Source: Ardenticatenaceae bacterium | Lineage (GTDB): Bacteria; Chloroflexota; Anaerolineae; Promineifilales; Promineifilaceae | Direction: 5' to 3' | DNA: 64,000 bases | Assembly: GCA_020634215.1 (NCBI GenBank) | Contig: JACKCD010000027.1 | Span: 17,695-81,694, forward strand | Part shown: in pieces, positions 33,663 through 41,697 of the stretch | Numbering within the stretch: position 1 is the stretch's first letter | Layout: each line of letters opens with the position of its first letter | Notes under the pieces: generated by a model | Seen by the model: the letters and a program-made list of their open reading frames with translations, nothing else | What the model was told of the DNA's origin: nothing | Databases searched by the model: none | Position numbers and translations under genes: made by a program

Positions 33663-36600
33663 ATGAAGCGACTGGGTAATTTCAAGAACGATCTGTTCAT
33701 CTTGGCACTTTATCTTGTGTTGCCGCTGCTGTTGTTTGGCAACGTGACGCTGGGCAGCAAAACGATGCTGCCGGCCGACAACCTGTTTCAATGGGAACCG
33801 TGGACGGCCGTTTCTGCCCAATTTAACCTGCCCTTGTCGCCCGACGGCCGGCCCATTCCGCAAAACCCACTCATCGGCGACCTCATCATCCAGAACTACG
33901 TTTGGAAACAATTTGTCAACGACAGCCTCCGCGACGGCCAAATCCCCCTGTGGACACCCAATCTATTCGCTGGTGTTCCCTTTCTCGCCACCGGCCAGCA
34001 CGCCGCCCTCTACCCCTTTTCCATCTTCTTTCTCATTTTGCCCCTCACCAAAGCCTACGGCTGGTACACCGTCAGCCAAATTTGGCTGGCCGGGACGTTG
34101 GCCTACGTCTTTGGCCGCGTGCTGGGGATGAAGCGACCCAGCGCGGGGCTGATGGGGTTGGCGTATCAGGGCAGCGGCTTTTTGCTGGTCAGTGCCGCTG
34201 TTTTCCCCATGATCATTGGTGCAGTGGCGTGGCTGCCGCTGCTGCTGGCCTGCCTTGAGCAACTGGTGCGGCGGCGCGGGCAGCCGCTCATTTGGGCGGT
34301 CATCGGTGCTATCGCCCTCGGCTGCCAAATCTTGGCCGGCCATGCCGAATTTACCTACTACACCCTGCTGATTATGGCTCTCTACGCTGGTTGGCGGCTC
34401 GTTAGCGAACTGTTTTGGTCAGATGAGCCACTGGTTGGCAATCGGTGGCGACTACGGTTACTCAACCCCGCTGGCTGGCTGGCTGGCATGGTGCTGGTTG
34501 GCCTCATGCTGGGGGCGATCCAGTTCATCCCCCTGTTTGAAGTCGGCCAAACCAACTTCCGCGAAGGTTCCAGCAGCTATGAGGAAGTGATTGGTTATGC
34601 CTTCCCCAAGCGGCGCGTGTTGACGCTGCTGTTGCCCAACTTCTTTGGCAATCCGGCACACCACAGCTATGTGGACGTGTTTAGCGGCCAGCGGCAGCCA
34701 TTTGTGACCAATGTGGTGGGCAGTGTTAACCCGTGGGGGGCATACAGCAGCAGTTGGGGGATTAAAAATTATGTCGAGGGGGGTATTTACCTCGGTATTT
34801 TGCCGCTGGTGCTGGCGCTGCTGGCGGGCTGGGCGTTGTTTCGCCCTGGCATGGATCGCGCCCGCCGCAGCCAAACGCTGTTCCTCGGCGGTCTTAGTCT
34901 GCTGTCGCTTGCTTTTATCTTTGGCACGCCACTTTACGCCATTTTGTACTATGGCCTTCCCTTTATTAACCAACTCCACACCCCGTTTCGCTGGGTTTTC
35001 CCGCTGTCGCTGAGCGTGGCGGTGCTGGCGGGGTTTGGTGGAGATTATTTAATAGACCGGGGATTGGAGAGTGGAGATTGGAGATTGGGAACTCGGTCAA
35101 AATCTCTAATCTCTAATCTCCGATCTCTATTTTTGTTACGCGCCAACCCGTCAGTTATTGCCTTCCTCGCCGCCCTGCTCGTTTGGGGTGGGGTGGCGGC
35201 TTTGCTGGGGTTGGCGGGGTCGTGGCTGGTTTACGGCCGTTTACAACCACAGGTTGTCCAATCCCTTGTTGAGCGTGTTCTCCTCAGCATGGCACTGGCC
35301 GCCGATGCCTTTCCCAGTGCCCAGGCGTTTTACAGCTACCTTTTCCCCCAGTTTTTGCAGTTGGGGGCGATGCTGGTCGGGTCGGGGGTGGTGTTACGGT
35401 TGAGCCAGGGGAAAAACGGCCGTTTTTTCCCCCACCTCGCCGCCATCCTTCTCATCCTCGACCTCTTCCTCATCAATCGCGGCTTCCACGCCGCCGTTGA
35501 CCCCGCCCTGCTGGCCTATGAACCGCCGCTAGTGCATTGGTTGCGGCAGCAGCCAGGGCCGTGGCGGTTTACTACCTTCGATTCGCAGGGGCAAAAACCG
35601 CTCAACGCCAACGCCGGTTGGCTGTTGGGTTTTGAAGACGTGCGCGGCTATGATTCCATCATCCCCAAACAGTTTACCAGCTACATGGCCGCTATTGAGC
35701 CGCAAAACGAACTTCCCTTCAACCGCATCCAGCCCATTGCCAACTGGGAGTCGCTCAACTCGCCGCTGCTCGATGTGCTAAATGTGAAATACATCATCAG
35801 TCAGGAAGCAGTTGATTTGCCCAAGCTGCAGCAGGTGTGGCAGGAAGGCAACCTGCGCGTCTATGAAAACCTGGCCGTCGCCCCCCGCGCCTACACGCTG
35901 CCACAAACACAAACGGCCGTTGTTCCCGATGCGTTAGTGGCGATGACGACCCAATATGACCCGCGCAACTTTGTTGTCGTGGAGAGTGGGGAGTGGGGTG
36001 AAGAGCGTGGCTCCCCACCACCCACACCCAACGCCCCACTTCCCAACGCCCCTGCCACCATCACCAGCTACCGCAACATTGAAGTGTGGGTAGATACCGT
36101 CGTCAACGAACCTTCCTGGCTCATTCTCAACGACAGCTACGCACCGGGGTGGAAGGCATTTTTACGGCCGTTTGGTGGGGAAGAAGCCGACGAGCGCGAA
36201 GTTGAAATTGTGCGCGTCAACGGCAACTTTCGCGGGGTCATCATCGGCCCCGGCCAATGGACGGTGCGCTACCGCTACAGCCCGCGCAGCTTCCAGCTTG
36301 GTGGCCTCATCAGCTTTATGGGGGTCATTGTGCTGGCCTTTGGCCTCATCGTCGGCGGCTGGCGGCGGTATGTTCGCAGCGACGGCCAGCTTTCCGCCAC
36401 CCACAGCGTCATCAAAAACAGCGGCGCACCCATGCTGCTCAACCTGTTCAACAAGCTGATTGATTTCGCCTTTGCCGCCTTCTACTTGCGGCTGCTTGGC
36501 CCCGCCGACGCTGGTAGCTATAGCTTTGCCATCGCCACCGCCATCATCTTTGAAATTCTCTCCAATTTTGGCCTCAACATTCTTATCGTGCGCGATGTGG

Positions 36601-37868
36601 CTCAGGCCAAAGATCGCGCCAGCAGCTACCTGCTCAATACAACCGTCCTACGGCTCTTCACCAGCAGCGTGGCTTTGCTTCCCGTCATCGTCTTCGTTGT
36701 TGGCTCCCGTTTCTTGGCCAACCCCATCAGCACCCCCGAACTGCTGGCACTGACCTTCATCATCATCGGAATGCTCTTTTCCGGCATGTCGCAAGGGGTA
36801 ACGGGGCTGTTTTATGTCTTTGAGCAGGCGGAAATCCCGGCGGCGATGACCACCGTCACCACCCTGCTCAAGGTGGGGCTAGGGGTGCTGGTGCTGCTGT
36901 TGGGGTTTGGCTTTGTCGGATTAGCGGCCGTTTCCATCATCGTTAACCTCATCACCCTGGCCGTGCTGGGGCGGCTGGCGTTTGGCCGCTTCTCGCTGCC
37001 CGGCCCCTGGCAAATTGATTGGTCGCTCCAGCGGCAAATGGTGGGCAAAGGGTTCCCGCTGATGCTCATCCACCTGCTGCAAACCGTTTTTATCTCGGTA
37101 GACGTGGTGATCCTGCGCTTTATCAACGGCTCCGAAGTGGTCGGCTGGTACAACAGCGCCTACAAATGGTTCAACGCCCTGCAAATTGTCCCCTCGTTTT
37201 TCACCCTCGCCCTGTTCCCCATCATCTCCCGCGCCATTCACGACAACATGGCAACGGCGCAGCGCATGTACCGGCTGTCGCTCAAGCTCATGCTGCTGTT
37301 GGCGCTCCCCATCGCCACCGCCACCCACTTTCTGGCCTATGATTTGGTCAATTTTTTGGCTGGGGATCAATTTTTGCCGCACGGGGCGGTGGCGCTGCAA
37401 ATTATCATGTGGTCTATTCCCATTGGCTGGCTCAACAGCGTTACCAACTATGTATTAATTGCGCTGGGGTTGGAGCGGATGCAGCCGCGAGCGTTTGCTC
37501 TGGCGGTGGGGTTCAACATTGTCACCAACCTCCTCTTCATCCCCCGCGTGGCAAATGGCTACCCAGCGGCGGCGGTGACAACGGTGCTGTCGGAACTGGT
37601 GCTGCTGGCGGTGTTTGACTATTATTTGCGGCAGCGCATGGTGGGGTTGAATTGGGTGACGTTTTTGGCGCGACCCCTGGCAGCAACGGCCGTTATGTTC
37701 CTCACCATGTGGGCCGCCAGCCAGCTACACGTCCTGCTTGCCGCCCTGCTTGGCCCCGTTGCCTACCTGCTTGCCCTCTGGCTGCTGCGTGTGGTTGGCG
37801 ACGAAGAACGGGACATTTTGCGCTCCATCCTGCCCGCCCGTCTTGCCACCCGTCTTAAATTTGCGTAG
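33663..37868 (+). CDS. YfhO-like GT-C glycosyltransferase fused to a Wzx-type flippase
   Basis: 1401 residues in one frame. Residues about 1-780 are a YfhO/GT-C membrane protein: early loop LPADNLFQWEPW, many helices, GHAEFTYYTLL, FRWVFPLSLSVAVLAGFGG, then a soluble domain ending SWLILNDSYAPGWKAF. From about residue 910 a polysaccharide flippase begins (GAPMLLNLFNKLIDFAFAAF, ILIVRDVAQAKDR, SVDVVILRFINGSEVVGWYN). The chain probably adds sugars to a lipid carrier and also moves lipid-linked product. Two repeat-derived inserts lie in frame (see repeats). ATG 33663 is used because the earlier ATG lies before the terminator hairpin; no clear ribosome-binding site. Confidence 0.82.
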   Translation: MKRLGNFKNDLFILALYLVLPLLLFGNVTLGSKTMLPADNLFQWEPWTAVSAQFNLPLSPDGRPIPQNPLIGDLIIQNYVWKQFVNDSLRDGQIPLWTPNLFAGVPFLATGQHAALYPFSIFFLILPLTKAYGWYTVSQIWLAGTLAYVFGRVLGMKRPSAGLMGLAYQGSGFLLVSAAVFPMIIGAVAWLPLLLACLEQLVRRRGQPLIWAVIGAIALGCQILAGHAEFTYYTLLIMALYAGWRLVSELFWSDEPLVGNRWRLRLLNPAGWLAGMVLVGLMLGAIQFIPLFEVGQTNFREGSSSYEEVIGYAFPKRRVLTLLLPNFFGNPAHHSYVDVFSGQRQPFVTNVVGSVNPWGAYSSSWGIKNYVEGGIYLGILPLVLALLAGWALFRPGMDRARRSQTLFLGGLSLLSLAFIFGTPLYAILYYGLPFINQLHTPFRWVFPLSLSVAVLAGFGGDYLIDRGLESGDWRLGTRSKSLISNLRSLFLLRANPSVIAFLAALLVWGGVAALLGLAGSWLVYGRLQPQVVQSLVERVLLSMALAADAFPSAQAFYSYLFPQFLQLGAMLVGSGVVLRLSQGKNGRFFPHLAAILLILDLFLINRGFHAAVDPALLAYEPPLVHWLRQQPGPWRFTTFDSQGQKPLNANAGWLLGFEDVRGYDSIIPKQFTSYMAAIEPQNELPFNRIQPIANWESLNSPLLDVLNVKYIISQEAVDLPKLQQVWQEGNLRVYENLAVAPRAYTLPQTQTAVVPDALVAMTTQYDPRNFVVVESGEWGEERGSPPPTPNAPLPNAPATITSYRNIEVWVDTVVNEPSWLILNDSYAPGWKAFLRPFGGEEADEREVEIVRVNGNFRGVIIGPGQWTVRYRYSPRSFQLGGLISFMGVIVLAFGLIVGGWRRYVRSDGQLSATHSVIKNSGAPMLLNLFNKLIDFAFAAFYLRLLGPADAGSYSFAIATAIIFEILSNFGLNILIVRDVAQAKDRASSYLLNTTVLRLFTSSVALLPVIVFVVGSRFLANPISTPELLALTFIIIGMLFSGMSQGVTGLFYVFEQAEIPAAMTTVTTLLKVGLGVLVLLLGFGFVGLAAVSIIVNLITLAVLGRLAFGRFSLPGPWQIDWSLQRQMVGKGFPLMLIHLLQTVFISVDVVILRFINGSEVVGWYNSAYKWFNALQIVPSFFTLALFPIISRAIHDNMATAQRMYRLSLKLMLLLALPIATATHFLAYDLVNFLAGDQFLPHGAVALQIIMWSIPIGWLNSVTNYVLIALGLERMQPRAFALAVGFNIVTNLLFIPRVANGYPAAAVTTVLSELVLLAVFDYYLRQRMVGLNWVTFLARPLAATAVMFLTMWAASQLHVLLAALLGPVAYLLALWLLRVVGDEERDILRSILPARLATRLKFA
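35061..35130. repeat. In-frame heptad hairpin inside the YfhO-flippase gene
   Basis: GATTGGA/GAGTGGA/GATTGGA units face TAATCTC/TAATCTC/CGATCTC units. Translated in frame as about 23 extra residues (ESGDWRLGTRSKSLISNLRS) in a loop between helices, near residue 466. Same family as the intergenic copies at 15735, 29143 and 37869. Confidence 0.8.
35984..36052. repeat. In-frame GAGTGGG hairpin inside the YfhO-flippase gene
   Basis: GAGTGGG GAGTGGG units are faced by CCCACCACCCACACCCA and CCCCACTTCCC. They read in frame as ESGEWGEERGSPPPTPNAPL, near residue 774 in the soluble domain. A second repeat family in the same gene. Confidence 0.72.
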
Positions 37869-37941
37869 ACAAGAGATTGGGGATTGGAGATTGGAGATTG
37901 TGACCGTTCAGAATCACTAATCTCCAGTCTCCAATCCCTAT
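37869..37941. repeat. Heptad hairpin repeat (GATTGGA family) before the PMT gene
   Basis: GATTGGG GATTGGA GATTGGA GATTGTG, centre, then inverted TAATCTC/CAGTCTC/CAATCCC. Lies between two co-directional genes and directly abuts the start of the second. Confidence 0.8.
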
Positions 37942-37949
37942 GTTTGTTC

Positions 37950-39980
37950 ATGCGCCATCGCCTGTTAACTCTATTTTTCCTCTTACTTGCCGCCTTTTTC
38001 CGGCTCTATGGCTTTGTTTCCCTCTCCCCGCCGGGGCTAACGCACGATGAAGTTGCCAACTGGCTGATTGTGCAGGACATTTTGGCGGGCAAACACGCCA
38101 TCTATTTCACCCGCGCCTACGGCCACGAGGCGGGCTTTCACTATGTGCAGGCGGCGTTTGTGGCGCTGCTGGGTGATAATGCGCTGGCACTGCGTTTACC
38201 GGCCGCCTTTTTTGGCTTGCTCTTGGTGGCGGTGGTCTATGCGCTAGGGCGACAGTTGTTTGGGCGACAGGTGGGGGTGTGGGGGATGGGATTAACGGCC
38301 GTTCTCTTCCCCGCCATCTTCTTCAGCCGCCTCGCCTTCCGCGCCATTTCCCTGCCCGTGCTGGCTGGTCTGTCGGCCATTTTTTGGTGGCGGGGGTGGG
38401 ACCGCAGGGAAGCAGGGGAGCAGGGGGGCAGAGGGGAATTGTCCGCGTTTGTCCGCATTCGTCCGCGTCCCATTCCTTCCTTTGCACTGGCCGGGGTGTT
38501 CGCGGGGCTGACTGTCTATACCTATATGGCGGCGCGGGCGGTACCGATTTTTTATGGGGTCTGGGTGGGGTATTTGGCGTTGTTCCATTGGCCGGAGCTA
38601 AAGCAGCGTTGGCGTGGGGTGCTGCTTTTTGGGTTGCTGTTTGCTGTGCTTGCTGCACCTTTGTTTGTGTATCTGCAAACTAACCCTGGCTCTGAATTCC
38701 GCATTGCTGAAGTGGACGCACCGCTGCGGGCGTTGCTGGCTGGGGATATGGTGCCAGTACTGCAAAATGGGGTCAAAATTTTGGGCATGGCTGGCTTTGC
38801 CGGCGACCCTCTGTGGCGGCAAAATGTGGCTGGGCGACCCCTGTTTGACCCACTTTTGGCGGCAATATTTTACATAAGCCTTCCCCTGTTTTTGTGGAAA
38901 ATTCGGGACAAACGGCACGCTTTTTTGCTGCTTTGGCTGGCAACGGCCGTTTTGCCCAGCCTTGTCACGATAAATGCCCCCAGCAGCATAAGAATGATCA
39001 ATATTTTGCCCATTTTACCCTTGTTCATCGGCGTAGTTATACACAATCGGCACAAGTTATCCCCAGTTACCCCCAACTTATCCACAGTTTTTGTGAATAT
39101 CTTAGGAATCGCGGTACTGGGGTACCATATCTGGTGGACGGCCGTTTCTGTGTTCCAGATATGGCCCCAGAATGAAGAAGTGCGCTTTGTTTGGCAGGCG
39201 GGATTGACACAAACGGCCGTTTTTCTCGACCACCAGCCCACCGCCCACACCGCCGCCATTGCCGGTTGGTCGCCCGACACCATGGACGTACCCACCATGC
39301 AGCTAACGCTCCAGCGTGATGACATCGCTCTGAGTCATTTTAATCCGCTAGACGGTACGCTGGTTTTGCCAGCCAACAATGGCTCCATCTATCGCCCAAC
39401 CATCCTTGATTTGCATCCCTATTGGCAAACACAGCTTGCCAGTTGGGGGACAGCAGAGCAAAATCACGGTGAGTTTGTGGAAATTCGGCTGCCGGATGGA
39501 TTTGTGCCGGAGGTAGAGGAGGGGGAGAAAACGGCCGTTACTGATACAGATGTCATTCCCGCGAATGCGGGAATCCAGTTGACATCCCAGATGACGGAGA
39601 AAACGGCCGTTTTTGCCAACCAACTTCAATTCCTTGGCTACGATCTTGTCGGCACGCAGGAACTCATCACCTACTGGCGCGTTCTTGCCACCCCCACCGC
39701 CGCCAGCCGTCTCTTTGTCCATCAGCTAGATGCGGCCGGCAATGTGTTGGGCGAAGATTATCGTCTTGATGCCCTTGACCCTCAGGCCATTTGGTTTTCC
39801 CACTGGCAGCCTGGCGACCTCATTTTGCAACACCACGACCTGCCCGTGCCGATGGCCGACACCGCTACCCTCCGCCTCGGCTGGTTTAACCCCTACACCT
39901 GTACCCCCGGCCCTTGCCAAAATTTGCTCATGGAAACGGGAAAGCCGTTTTTGTTGTTGGATCTGATCAGGCAGGAATAA
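37950..39980 (+). CDS. PMT/ArnT-like membrane glycosyltransferase
   Basis: 676 residues. GT-C fold: the catalytic Asp-Glu loop GLTHDEVANWLI near residue 35, about ten helices (LLTLFFLLLAAFFRLYG, LPAAFFGLLLVAVVYALG), and a soluble C-terminal domain. Transfers a sugar from a polyprenyl-phosphate donor to lipid or protein; the acceptor is unknown. The ATG at 37950 follows the heptad hairpin; upstream in-frame codons are repeat sequence. Two repeat inserts are read in frame at about residues 150-175 and 534-543. Together with the YfhO-flippase gene it forms a surface-polysaccharide module. Confidence 0.85.
   Translation: MRHRLLTLFFLLLAAFFRLYGFVSLSPPGLTHDEVANWLIVQDILAGKHAIYFTRAYGHEAGFHYVQAAFVALLGDNALALRLPAAFFGLLLVAVVYALGRQLFGRQVGVWGMGLTAVLFPAIFFSRLAFRAISLPVLAGLSAIFWWRGWDRREAGEQGGRGELSAFVRIRPRPIPSFALAGVFAGLTVYTYMAARAVPIFYGVWVGYLALFHWPELKQRWRGVLLFGLLFAVLAAPLFVYLQTNPGSEFRIAEVDAPLRALLAGDMVPVLQNGVKILGMAGFAGDPLWRQNVAGRPLFDPLLAAIFYISLPLFLWKIRDKRHAFLLLWLATAVLPSLVTINAPSSIRMINILPILPLFIGVVIHNRHKLSPVTPNLSTVFVNILGIAVLGYHIWWTAVSVFQIWPQNEEVRFVWQAGLTQTAVFLDHQPTAHTAAIAGWSPDTMDVPTMQLTLQRDDIALSHFNPLDGTLVLPANNGSIYRPTILDLHPYWQTQLASWGTAEQNHGEFVEIRLPDGFVPEVEEGEKTAVTDTDVIPANAGIQLTSQMTEKTAVFANQLQFLGYDLVGTQELITYWRVLATPTAASRLFVHQLDAAGNVLGEDYRLDALDPQAIWFSHWQPGDLILQHHDLPVPMADTATLRLGWFNPYTCTPGPCQNLLMETGKPFLLLDLIRQE
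38401..38476. repeat. In-frame octad repeat inside the PMT gene
   Basis: AGCAGGGG-type units, then TCCGCGTT/TGTCCGCA/TTCGTCCG units that match a common bacterial GTCCGCGTT repeat. Read in frame as REAGEQGGRGELSAFVRIRP in a loop of the membrane protein. Confidence 0.65.
39552..39580. repeat. In-frame VIPANAGIQ repeat (dRS3-like) inside the PMT gene
   Basis: GTCATTCCCGCGAATGCGGG continuing to AATCCAG: the inverted repeat ATTCCCGC/GCGGGAAT is the core of a dispersed element known from many proteobacteria and Neisseria. Translated here as DVIPANAGIQ in the C-terminal domain. Confidence 0.8.
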
Positions 39981-40178
39981 GGCAATTCGCCGCTATTAAC
40001 CTTCACCGGGTCGCTTTCCATTTGGTTAACCGGGCTGGCACTAGACAAGCTGGGCACGGGGCCACAGGGGGTGTCGCTGCTGGCGGCTGTGGTTACGGCA
40101 GGGCCGCTGCTGCTGTGGCTAACCAAGATGTGGGAGTGGTCTCCAGAGGTAGCAACAACGGCCGTTAGTGGGGATTAA
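39981..40178 (+). pseudogene. C-terminal remnant of a membrane transporter (MFS-like)
   Basis: An open stretch with no start codon begins right after the PMT stop in the same frame and reads SPLLTFTGSLSIWLTGLALD, GTGPQGVSLLAAVVTAG, PLLLWLTKMWEWS, ending at TAA 40176. It looks like the last one or two helices of an MFS-type transporter. With neither start nor upstream part it is a decayed tail, not an expressed gene. The AACGGCCGTT near its end (40156-40165) shows the palindrome also in dead sequence. Confidence 0.5.
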
Positions 40179-40204
40179 ACGGGTCAAGTTCTTGGGTAGC
40201 TCAT

Positions 40205-40264
40205 CGGGTTGGCAAACGTGGTACGTGGTGCGTAAAAAGCCGATTTGGTACGCACCACGTACCA
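40205..40264. repeat. Heptad hairpin repeat (GTGGTAC family)
   Basis: GTGGTAC GTGGTGC GT, a centre of about 14 bases, then ACGCACC ACGTACC A: inverted 7-base units forming a hairpin just upstream of the SDR ribosome-binding site. Confidence 0.7.
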
Positions 40265-40280
40265 TACTAAAGGAGCAGAA

Positions 40281-41069
40281 ATGGTCGAACAATCCCTTCT
40301 GATACAAGATTTATTTTCCGTAGCAGGCAAGGTTGTGCTGGTGACGGGTGGCTCACGCGGGATTGGGCTGATGATCGCCCACGGCTTTGTCGCCAACGGA
40401 GCCAAAGTCTACATTTCCTCACGCAAGGCAGATGTGTGCCACGCTGTTGCCGCCGAGCTGTCCAAAAACGGCCGTTGTCTCGCCATCCCGGCCGACTTGG
40501 CAACCAATGAAGGGCGGGAAACCCTGATCACAACCCTGCAAGCCCAGGAAGCATCGCTGGATGTGCTGGTCAACAACGCCGGAGCCGCCTGGGGCGCACC
40601 TTTTGATACCTACCCCGAATCGGGCTATGACAAGGTGATGGAGATCAACGTCAAATCCATTTTTATGCTGACGCAGGCACTGCTGCCGCTGCTGGAAGCC
40701 AACGCCAGCTTAACCAACCCGGCGCGGGTCATCAACATTGGCTCGATTGATGGGATTCAGGTGCCCAGCACGGAAAATTATGCCTATAGCGCCAGCAAAG
40801 CGGCCGTTCATCATTTAACCAAAGTGCTAGGGGTGCAGTTGGGACGACGCGGCATTACTGTCAACGCCATCGCCCCTGGGCCGTTTGAAAGCAAAATGAC
40901 GGCCTGGATGCTGGAGAATTTTCAGGAAGATATTGAGGCACAATGTCCGCTGGGGCGAATTGGTCGGCCGGCCGACATGGCCGGGATTGCCCTTTATCTC
41001 GCTTCAGCTGCCGCCGCCTACGTCAACGGCGTTGTCATTCCGGTAGACGGCGGGCTGCATTTGGCTTAA
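40281..41069 (+). CDS. Short-chain dehydrogenase/reductase
   Basis: 262 residues, classical SDR. Cofactor motif TGGSRGIG, NNAG at about residue 90, catalytic Ser in INIGSIDG, Tyr-Lys in YAYSASKAA, and the PG block NAIAPGPFESKM. Arg in SSRKAD after the second strand suggests NADP(H). Reduces a carbonyl or oxidises an alcohol; substrate unknown. ATG 40281 with AAGGAG upstream; the longer frame starts inside the hairpin repeat. Confidence 0.92.
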   Translation: MVEQSLLIQDLFSVAGKVVLVTGGSRGIGLMIAHGFVANGAKVYISSRKADVCHAVAAELSKNGRCLAIPADLATNEGRETLITTLQAQEASLDVLVNNAGAAWGAPFDTYPESGYDKVMEINVKSIFMLTQALLPLLEANASLTNPARVINIGSIDGIQVPSTENYAYSASKAAVHHLTKVLGVQLGRRGITVNAIAPGPFESKMTAWMLENFQEDIEAQCPLGRIGRPADMAGIALYLASAAAAYVNGVVIPVDGGLHLA

Positions 41070-41272
41070 AAAACGGCCGTTCACACCCTCCTCGCCCACC
41101 GCGCCCGGCACAGCAATTCTCAGTTTAACTAGGACGAGACGACCGGGAGACAAAGCCAGCGGCATTGCCAGCGCCAATCCCGGTCATCCCGCCCGCACTT
41201 ACCCATGGTTTGGTTTGACTGGGGTAGCGGTTGTTTCATAGATTGAGAATCACTGTAGGAATTAGTGAAGGG

Positions 41273-41300
41273 TTGCCGACATCACAAATTGGCGTACACT
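41273..41300 (+). promoter_or_regulatory. Promoter of the broken alaX gene, leaderless type
   Basis: TTGCCG, 16 bases, TACACT, with the ATG at 41307 seven bases after the -10. The rest of the gap 41070-41272 shows only an AACGGCCGTT just after the SDR stop. Confidence 0.5.
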
Positions 41301-41306
41301 ACCATT

Positions 41307-41605
41307 ATGACAAGTGAACGCCTCTACTATCACGATAGCTATACGACAACCTTCACGGCAGAAGTGGTGGAGCAGTGGGAGGTTGAGGGAAAAACGGCCG
41401 TTATTCTCACCCACTCCTTCTTCTACCCCACCTCCGGCGGCCAGCCCCACGACACCGGCACCCTCAACGGCATAGACGTAGTGGACGTATTCATTCGCCC
41501 CGACGACGAAGCCGTTGTCCACCTGCTGGTTGCCCCACTAACCTAAAACGTCGTTGGACAACCAACGTCAGATGAGCGTGCCGTTTTGACCTCATGCAGC
41601 ACACT
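41307..41605 (+). pseudogene. Alanyl-tRNA editing protein (AlaX-like), truncated and frameshifted
   Basis: The first 79 residues match the N-terminus of AlaX/AlaRS editing proteins: RLYYHDSYTTTFTAEVVEQW, then SFFYPTSGGQPHDTGTLNG. A stop follows at 41544. In another frame, 41579-41605 reads CRFDLMQHT, the start of the conserved RRFDxMQxHTGQHLLS helix, so at least one frameshift has occurred. The sequence then breaks off at a MITE-like element, losing the zinc-binding His/Cys part. The intact protein would remove Ser or Gly from mischarged tRNA-Ala. Confidence 0.65.
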
Positions 41606-41686
41606 ATACTCAAATTAGAATGAAACAATGGTTTTTTGCCTAACAGGTGCCTAAAAACCACGGGTTTCAAATTGCACAGAGTATAG
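41604..41686. mobile_element. MITE-like palindromic element in the alaX remnant
   Basis: 83 bases with perfect 8-bp terminal inverted repeats (CTATACTC / GAGTATAG) and an imperfect inverted repeat through the centre (TGAAACnnTGGTTTTT on both arms). No coding capacity. It sits where the alaX homology stops. Confidence 0.5.
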
Positions 41687-41697
41687 CCAACACAAAA

